Both the position numbers and the translations under genes were made by a program. The notes beneath the pieces were generated by a model. The model searched no databases, was not told where the DNA came from, and saw only the letters and a program-made list of their open reading frames with translations. Below, piece by piece: positions 1 to 4,358 of a stretch of DNA of 6,791 nt. The stretch's first letter is position 1. Each line of letters opens with the position of its first letter. Source of the stretch: Desulfatitalea sp. (GTDB lineage Bacteria; Desulfobacterota; Desulfobacteria; Desulfobacterales; Desulfosarcinaceae); the NCBI GenBank assembly GCA_018224505.1, contig JAGTVD010000185.1, positions 1 through 6,791 of the forward strand, written 5' to 3'.

Positions 1-58
1 CAGGCGTTGCCGGCCGATTCGATTGGATTCATTCCGTCAGTTGAAGCCGCAGCTGGCA

Positions 59-373
59 GGCAATCAGGCCCTATTTGAATGGTGTTGAGATAAGCTAACA
101 GTATCTTGCTGTATAGCGTTTTATCACAGCACTGTGACAGATCCGGTCACAACCTGGAAAAAATGAACGATTGCAAAAGAAATACTGGATTCATAGGTTG
201 AAAGGCACTCCCTGGTATCCGGTACTCGATTGTCAGGGCGATAATCAGTTTTATAACACAAATAGTGTCGGTTTGGGTTGTTGAAGGCGAATACGATTCG
301 CTGGTCGAATATGATCTGCAATTGATATTCCATTTGCAGGGTCAATTCAAATCCGATAGGGCCCTGATCTGCC
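59..373. repeat. Imperfect inverted repeat, arms 59-80 and 345-373
   Basis: All 22 bases of the left arm (ggca, atcagg, ccctat, ttgaat) occur in the same order in the reverse complement of 345-373, interrupted by insertions of 1, 1 and 5 bases. A further direct copy of the core caggccctat (65-74) lies at 399-408, overlapping the -10 region of the downstream promoter. The arms bound a gene-free stretch of about 264 bp. They could be the degenerate ends of a small non-autonomous element or a duplicated regulatory site, or simply chance; no transposase or target-site duplication is seen. Confidence 0.3.
124..151. promoter_or_regulatory. Cluster of TGTGA/TCACA half-sites (candidate operator)
   Basis: TCACAG at 124-129 and CTGTGA at 132-137 form a perfect 6-bp inverted repeat with a 2-bp gap. 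The second half then pairs again as TGTGAC (133-138) with GTCACA (146-151) across 7 bp. The half-sites resemble those of CRP/FNR-family regulators, but neither spacing matches the usual TGTGA-N6-TCACA, so I do not assign a regulator. The site lies about 230 bp upstream of the promoter at 383-411, which is far for direct control of the operon; it may belong to something lost or running the other way. Confidence 0.25.
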
Positions 374-382
374 GACATTGTA

Positions 383-411
383 TTGCGGGAAATCCGGCCA
401 GGCCCTATAAT
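383..411 (+). promoter_or_regulatory. Sigma70-type promoter for the hydrolase operon
   Basis: A perfect -10 TATAAT lies at 406-411, and TTGCGG at 383-388 can serve as a -35 (3 of 6 consensus bases, the conserved TTG). The spacer is 17 bp. Transcription would begin near 418, giving a leader of about 37 nt that contains the Shine-Dalgarno sequence at 443-450. No other comparably good promoter was found upstream of the three + strand genes, which are spaced as one operon. Confidence 0.55.
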
Positions 412-442
412 GAGTTCATTTTCAGAAAGCGGGCCAACCTGC

Positions 443-450
443 AAGGAGGG
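443..450 (+). promoter_or_regulatory. Shine-Dalgarno sequence fixing the isochorismatase-like start
   Basis: AAGGAGGG ends 4 nt before ATG 455. In-frame upstream starts (TTG 383, ATG 410) lie inside the predicted promoter and lack such a site, so ATG 455 is preferred. Confidence 0.8.
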
Positions 451-454
451 AACC

Positions 455-1012
455 ATGGAGCGTCATCCGCTAGTCGCCACGCGGCAGGAGAGCATGCTGC
501 TGATCATCGATTGTCAACAGGCCATGCTCAAGGTGATGGATGGATGGAAACCGATTGCGGCGCAGATCCGCAAACTGACGGTGGCCGCCAACCGCCTGGA
601 GGTGCCGATATTGCTGACCGAGCAGTACCGGAAGGGTTTGGGTGTCACCATTGCCGAGGTGTTGCGGGAGATCAAGTCGCCGCGGGTGTTTCACAAGGAG
701 CATTTCAGCGCCTGCATGGAACCCGAGTTCCTGCCCACGGTCGAGGCGTATGCGCGCCCCAAGATTGTGGTGGTGGGCATGGAGACCCATGTGTGCGTTC
801 TGCAGACCTGCCTGGATCTGATTCGGGCCGGCTATCAGGTGCATCTGGTGGCCGATGCGGTGGGCTCCCGGGTGACCGACAACCGCGATATCGCCCTTGC
901 TTTGATGCGTGATGCCGGCGCGGTGATCAGTTCGACGGAGATTGTTATTTTTCAGTGGGCTTGCCGCGCCAACACGGATGAGTTTCGTAAAATTCTGCCG
1001 ATCGTCAAGTAG
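455..1012 (+). CDS. Isochorismatase-family cysteine hydrolase
   Basis: A cytoplasmic hydrolase of 185 residues, the normal length for single-domain isochorismatase-like (cysteine hydrolase) proteins. The family's Asp-Lys-Cys triad is visible: D19 in LLIIDCQ, K81 in FHKEHFSAC and C114 in the motif VGMETHVCVLQTC (107-119), where the residues just before the cysteine usually carry a cis-peptide bond. TEQYRKGLG (55-63) and the VCVLQT segment resemble the ISOC1/ISOC2 and YcaC branch of unknown physiological substrate more than true isochorismatase or nicotinamidase. No isochorismate, nicotinamide or ureido pathway gene is nearby, so no substrate is assigned. It is the first gene of a three-gene operon, with 46 nt to the thioesterase gene. 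The start at 455 is set by the strong ribosome binding site and leaves only 18 residues before the catalytic Asp, as is typical. Confidence 0.88.
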   Translation: MERHPLVATRQESMLLIIDCQQAMLKVMDGWKPIAAQIRKLTVAANRLEVPILLTEQYRKGLGVTIAEVLREIKSPRVFHKEHFSACMEPEFLPTVEAYARPKIVVVGMETHVCVLQTCLDLIRAGYQVHLVADAVGSRVTDNRDIALALMRDAGAVISSTEIVIFQWACRANTDEFRKILPIVK

Positions 1013-1058
1013 TAAGGGTTTGAGAACAGTGTTGCAAGATGTTGAAACAGGAGGCTTT

Positions 1059-1544
1059 ATGCAAGAGGAGAGAACGGCAAGCCAGAGCAGCCTGGTGGTG
1101 TCCCACCTGGTGCTGCCCGCTGATACCAACCCGGCGGGCAACGTGCATGGCGGCGTGATCATGAAGCACATCGACAATGCCGCCGGCATCGTGGCGTACC
1201 GCCATGCCCGCAGCAATGTGGTGACCGCGTCCATCGACCGTCTGGATTTTCACAACCCGGCCTTCGTGGGCGAGTTGCTGACCCTTAAATCCAGCTTGAA
1301 TTATGTGGGCCGCAGTTCCATGGAGATCGGGGTGCGGGTGGAGGCGGAAAACCTGCTCAGCGGAGAGGTGCGGCATATCGCTTCGGCCTATCTGACCTTT
1401 GTCTGCCTGGATGAAAACCACCGCCCCAAGCCGGTGCCGGGCCTGCGGTGCGAATCGGATGAGGAGGGCCGGCGCAACCAGGAGGCCATCGCGCGCACCC
1501 AATTGCGCCGTTGTGAGAAGCAAAAGGAAAAGGCCAATTCCTGA
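1059..1544 (+). CDS. Acyl-CoA thioesterase, hotdog fold (YciA/ACOT type)
   Basis: Predicted to hydrolyse acyl-CoA thioesters to free acid and CoA in the cytoplasm. The 161-residue protein is one hotdog domain. The signature PADTNPAGNVHGGVIMKHID (20-39) covers the central helix and the Asn and Asp residues (N24, N28, D39) conserved in the ACOT7/YciA branch. SIDRLDFHNPAFVGELL follows as the second strand, then YVGRSSMEIGVRVEAE and HIASAYLTFVCLD. The last 30 or so residues are strongly charged (EEGRRNQ, RRCEKQKEK) and probably form a helix outside the fold. ATG 1059 is preceded by AGGAGG at 1049-1054 with a 4-nt gap; an open frame continues upstream to 942 inside the preceding gene but has no ribosome binding site and no domain content. 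The chain-length preference cannot be read from sequence. The HIT gene starts 23 nt after its stop, so the two are probably co-transcribed. Confidence 0.88.
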   Translation: MQEERTASQSSLVVSHLVLPADTNPAGNVHGGVIMKHIDNAAGIVAYRHARSNVVTASIDRLDFHNPAFVGELLTLKSSLNYVGRSSMEIGVRVEAENLLSGEVRHIASAYLTFVCLDENHRPKPVPGLRCESDEEGRRNQEAIARTQLRRCEKQKEKANS

Positions 1545-1556
1545 TCGGCGCCGAGC

Positions 1557-1562
1557 AAGGAG
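1557..1562 (+). promoter_or_regulatory. Shine-Dalgarno sequence deciding the HIT start
   Basis: AAGGAG lies 5 nt before ATG 1568 but only 2 nt before the adjacent in-frame GTG at 1565. This makes ATG 1568 the likely start and gives the N-terminus MTDCIFCRI usual for zinc-containing HIT proteins. Confidence 0.7.
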
Positions 1563-1567
1563 ATGTG

Positions 1568-1981
1568 ATGACCGATTGTATCTTTTGTCGCATTGTGGCC
1601 GGCGAGGTGCCGGCCAGCAAGGTTTATGAAGATGCGCACACTTTGGCGTTCATGGACTTGGGGCAGGTCAATCCCGGCCATGTGATTGTGGCGGTCAAAC
1701 CCCATGTGGAGAATATCTACGGGCTATCGCCGGAGCTGGCCGCCGCGGCGTTCCAGGCCGCGGCCAAGGTGGCCCGGGCAGCCAAGCAGACCCTGCAGCC
1801 GGACGGCATGACCTTGCTTCAGGCCAACGAGCCGGCCGGTTATCAGACCGTATTTCACTTCCATCTCCACGTGCTGCCCCGGCACCACGACGACGGCGTG
1901 ACCTTCAATTGGCCGGCCAAGAACCCGCCCCGGGAGGAGTTGGATCGGTTGGCGGGTATTCTCAGGGCCGAGCTTACGTGA
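1568..1981 (+). CDS. HIT-family nucleotide hydrolase/transferase
   Basis: A 137-residue histidine-triad protein. The triad HFHLHVL lies at 97-103, and by family knowledge the middle histidine (H99) is the nucleophile that forms a covalent nucleotidyl intermediate; typical reactions are cleavage of dinucleoside polyphosphates or adenosine phosphoramidates. The N-terminal CxxC (C4, C7) together with H46 and H97 matches the zinc-site pattern of bacterial HIT proteins. The start of the fold, FCRIVAGEVPASKVYED, and NPGHVIVAVKPH are both well conserved. Everything expected is present, so it should be active. It is the last gene of the + strand operon, and its TGA (1979-1981) lies within an 8-bp overlap with the 3' end of the convergent tRNA-thiolase-like gene. 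I see no terminator after it. The link to the two preceding hydrolases may be small-molecule housekeeping, but no common substrate can be named. Confidence 0.92.
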   Translation: MTDCIFCRIVAGEVPASKVYEDAHTLAFMDLGQVNPGHVIVAVKPHVENIYGLSPELAAAAFQAAAKVARAAKQTLQPDGMTLLQANEPAGYQTVFHFHLHVLPRHHDDGVTFNWPAKNPPREELDRLAGILRAELT

Positions 1982-2978
1982 TTAAAAAACGGCGCGCCTC
2001 GTTGGGCAGAACCGGCAGCACGCTGATGGTGTCGTCCCGGCCGGCGCCGGTGACCTGGACGGCAGTGGTCGAAGTTTCCGGGGCTTTGCTGTACCCGGCG
2101 CAGATGGCGGCAGCCAGGTAGACCATCTCCCGGGGGCCGCCGCCGGGCATGATCACCGTGGGGCCTGGCCGGCCGGTGGTCTTGAGCAGCAGATCCTGCT
2201 GGGGGTCATAGAGGCGCGCCAGTTGCTCGTTGTCCTGCTGGGTGCGGCCCACGATGATCTTGGTGGCCGGCCCCAGGCGCATGTGGCGGCCATGCTGCAA
2301 CAGGTGCAGGGCGCCGGGTAACAGTGCGGCGTCGTGGTCCATCAGGTCCTTGAGGCGCCGGGAGTAGCCGCGGTCGGTGAGCAGGCAGCCGCCGGCCGGG
2401 GCCGGGTATTCGGTGATGCCGTAGTGGGCCGCCAGGGCGATCTGGGGTTTGCGCGAACGGCCGCTCAAATCGAGCAGCCGGGTGCGGTCCACCAGGCCTT
2501 GCTGCTCCATGGGGGTTTCGGGCAGGCGCAGGGCGCTGAGCGGCCGCAGGATGGCGTCGGCAAAACCGGAGTGTTTGGCCACATAGCGCAGGGACGAGGC
2601 GGTCTGGGACATGGGGCGCTGGCCCAGCACCTCTCCACTGAAGAGAAAATCGAAGCCGTGGGCCCGCATGTATTCGCCGGCCTTGCGGAACATCAGGGCG
2701 TGGCAGTCCATGCAGGGGTTCATGTTCTTGCCGTAGCCGGCCCGCGGCGCGGTGAGCATGGCCAGGTAGTCGTCGGTGATCTCCAGTACGTGCAGCGGGA
2801 CACCGGTGGCCCGGGCGGCCTGGCGCGCCTTGGCGGCGGAGAAAAACGGGGTTTCGAAATTGATCCACTCCACGTGGACGCCCTGGTCCCGCAGCACCAG
2901 GGCGGACAGCATGCTGTCCAGGCCGCCGGAGCAGAGCCCCAGTGCGCGAATGGTCCGTTGTGCTTCTTCCAAAGACAT
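1974..2978 (-). CDS. PP-loop tRNA thiolase-like protein with NFACT-R-like C-terminus
   Basis: A 334-residue protein likely to adenylate and thiolate a tRNA uridine. The ATP pyrophosphatase loop SGGLDS is at 17-22. NPCMDC (87-92) sits where MnmA enzymes have NPDxxC, and a third cysteine, C198, lies in PAPAGGCLLTD. C89, C92 and C198 give the CxxC-plus-C pattern of [4Fe-4S]-dependent thiouridine synthetases such as TtuA/NcsA. GQRPMSQ, RPLSALRLPET and LSGRSRKPQI are hallmarks of a group often annotated as a tRNA 2-thiouridylate enzyme. The tail from about 232 to 300 (KIIVGR at 240-245, a PGP segment, AAICAGYSKA) looks like the NFACT-R_2 RNA-binding domain. There is no THUMP domain, so it is not ThiI. 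The tRNA position modified is not determined. The gene starts 3 nt after the zraR stop; its likely ribosome binding site GGAGAGA lies inside zraR (2987-2993), suggesting translational coupling. Confidence 0.82.
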   Translation of the reverse strand: MSLEEAQRTIRALGLCSGGLDSMLSALVLRDQGVHVEWINFETPFFSAAKARQAARATGVPLHVLEITDDYLAMLTAPRAGYGKNMNPCMDCHALMFRKAGEYMRAHGFDFLFSGEVLGQRPMSQTASSLRYVAKHSGFADAILRPLSALRLPETPMEQQGLVDRTRLLDLSGRSRKPQIALAAHYGITEYPAPAGGCLLTDRGYSRRLKDLMDHDAALLPGALHLLQHGRHMRLGPATKIIVGRTQQDNEQLARLYDPQQDLLLKTTGRPGPTVIMPGGGPREMVYLAAAICAGYSKAPETSTTAVQVTGAGRDDTISVLPVLPNEARRFLIT

Positions 2979-2981
2979 AAG

Positions 2982-4358
2982 TTACATCTCTCCATACTGC
3001 TTGAGCTTGTTGTGCAAAGTCTTGCGGGTGATACCCAGGCGACGGGCCGCTTCGCTCTTGTTGCCGTCCGCCGCCGCCAGGGCTGCCAGGATCGCTTCGC
3101 GCGCGATGGTTTCCAGCGGCCGGTTGCCCGGGCCCGCGGCGGTGTCCGTTGCTGCGCCGGGCTGCGCCGGCGATGGGCCGTCCTGCGCCGCCGCGATGGC
3201 AATGGGCAGTTGTTTTTCGGTGATATAGTCGCCGGTCATCAGGATGACCGCCCGTTCAACGGCGTTTTCCAGCTCCCGCACATTGCCCGGCCATTCATGC
3301 TTGAGCAGCAGGTCCATGGCCTGGGGGGAGAACCCTTTGACCGCTTTGCGGTTTTTGACGGCGAAGCGTTCGAGAAAGTGCTGGGCCAGCAGGGGGATGT
3401 CGTCGGTTCGCCGGCGCAGGGGCGGCACTTCCAATGTCACCACATTGAGCCGGTAGTACAGATCTTCCCGGAAGCGGCCCGCCGCCACCTCTTTGGTCAT
3501 GTCGCGGTTGGTGGCGGCGATGATGCGCACGTCCACATGCAGGGTCTGCTGGCCGCCGACGCGCTGGATTTCGCGCTCCTGGATCGCCCGCAGCAGCTTG
3601 GCCTGCATGGTGGGCGAGGTTTCGGAAATTTCGTCGAGAAAAAGGGTGCCGCCGTCGGCCTGTTCGAACCGGCCCTCCCGGGCGCGGTCCGCGCCGGTGA
3701 ACGCACCTTTCTCGTGTCCGAACAGCTCCGATTCCAGCAGGGTTTCGGTGATGGCCGCGCAGTTGACCACCACCAGGGGGTTGTCCCGGCGGGGGCTGTT
3801 GAAGTGGATGGACCGGGCGATCAGCTCCTTGCCCGTGCCGCTTTCGCCGGCGATGAGCACCGTGGCCTCGGCCGGGGCGATCATGGCCAGCATGTCCAGC
3901 ATCGCTTTCATGGACGGACTCCGGCCGATGATGTTGTCGGCATGGAAGCCGGCGCCCAGCTTGGCTTTGAGCTGCCGGTTTTCCGCCTTCAGACCGGCGT
4001 GCTCCCGGGCGCGGGCGATGCTCAGTTGTAGGGCGTCGAAATCCAGGGGTTTGATCAGGTAATCGTAAGCCCCGGCTTTGAGGGCTTCCACCGCAGAGGA
4101 CACCGAGGAGTAGGCGGTCATGATGATAATGGGAATGGCCGGATTGTAGGCCTTGATCTCCTTCAAGGCGTCGATGCCGCTCATCCGGGCCATGCGGACA
4201 TCCATGAGGATCAAGTCGACGGGGCCTTGTTTGACGCGGGCCGCGGCGGCGGCGCCGTCATCCGCCGTCTCCACCTGATAGCCCCAACTGCCGACAAGGG
4301 TTTTGAGCGTGGTCAGATGACCCGGGTCGTCATCCACCACGAGTATGGTTTCACGCAT
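2982..4358 (-). CDS. Sigma54-dependent response regulator, ZraR-like
   Basis: A 458-residue activator of sigma54 RNA polymerase. The receiver domain (1-120) has the acidic pair D9/D10, phosphoacceptor D53, T81 and K103. The AAA+ domain (about 142-370) has Walker A GESGTGKE (171-178), the sigma54-contact loop GAFTGA (218-223), Walker B GGTLFLDE (236-243), FREDLYYRLNV (296-306) and WPGNVRELEN (356-365). A Fis-type helix-turn-helix ends the protein (416-458; EAARRLGITRKTLHNKL). Similarity to my recollection of E. coli ZraR is close in the receiver, in the NRKAVKGF stretch and in GITRKTL, so the name is used with fair confidence. It should be phosphorylated by the adjacent kinase. ATG 4358 overlaps the kinase stop by 8 bp (ATGCGTGA) and has GGAGG 6 nt upstream. 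The same frame runs 80 codons further into the kinase gene, but those residues are low-complexity and precede the receiver start. Confidence 0.93.
   Translation of the reverse strand: MRETILVVDDDPGHLTTLKTLVGSWGYQVETADDGAAAAARVKQGPVDLILMDVRMARMSGIDALKEIKAYNPAIPIIIMTAYSSVSSAVEALKAGAYDYLIKPLDFDALQLSIARAREHAGLKAENRQLKAKLGAGFHADNIIGRSPSMKAMLDMLAMIAPAEATVLIAGESGTGKELIARSIHFNSPRRDNPLVVVNCAAITETLLESELFGHEKGAFTGADRAREGRFEQADGGTLFLDEISETSPTMQAKLLRAIQEREIQRVGGQQTLHVDVRIIAATNRDMTKEVAAGRFREDLYYRLNVVTLEVPPLRRRTDDIPLLAQHFLERFAVKNRKAVKGFSPQAMDLLLKHEWPGNVRELENAVERAVILMTGDYITEKQLPIAIAAAQDGPSPAQPGAATDTAAGPGNRPLETIAREAILAALAAADGNKSEAARRLGITRKTLHNKLKQYGEM
2987..2993 (-). promoter_or_regulatory. Ribosome binding site for the tRNA thiolase-like gene, inside zraR
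   Basis: GGAGAGA on the - strand lies 8 nt before ATG 2978, within the last codons of zraR (Gly-Glu-Met). Ribosomes terminating at 2982 would be positioned to restart on the next gene. Confidence 0.6.

Larger units (their letters stand above)
1..382. other. Gene-poor leader region; possible C-terminal tail of an upstream gene at 2-88
   Basis: I see no complete gene here. Frame 2 on the + strand is open from the window edge to a TGA at 86-88 and reads 28 residues ending in QLAGNQALFEWC. This could be the tail of a gene entering from the left, but 28 codons is too short to decide, and frame 1 is open almost as far (TGA at 76-78). Base composition is nearer 43-50% GC in the lines I counted by hand, against clearly GC-rich genes to the right, which suits an intergenic or decayed stretch. 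It contains an imperfect inverted repeat (59-80 and 345-373), a cluster of TGTGA/TCACA half-sites (124-151), and two mutually exclusive short hairpins around 287-310. No poly-T-tailed terminator is evident. Confidence 0.4.

Noticed and set aside
50..72. TGGCAGG-like sigma54 promoter on the + strand
   Set aside because: At the -12 position GG occurs in place of GC, and the site lies far upstream of any gene.
124..456. - strand open frame of 110 codons in the left intergenic region
   Set aside because: It has no ribosome binding site at its first or its later ATG (378), no recognisable domain, and it overlaps the promoter and Shine-Dalgarno sequence of the + strand operon. A decayed gene cannot be excluded.
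942..1058. In-frame 39-codon extension of the thioesterase
   Set aside because: It overlaps the end of the isochorismatase-like gene and lacks a ribosome binding site; AGGAGG at 1049-1054 points to ATG 1059.
2041..2050. Perfect 10-bp palindrome ccggcgccgg near the convergent gene ends
   Set aside because: It is inside the thiolase-like coding sequence, has no U-tract and no room for a loop; expected by chance in GC-rich DNA.
2334..4031. Long + strand open frame of 565 codons opposite the thiolase-like gene and zraR
   Set aside because: It lies antisense to two genes with complete motifs, has the Gly/Ala/His/Arg-rich make-up of a GC-rich shadow frame, and shows no domain.
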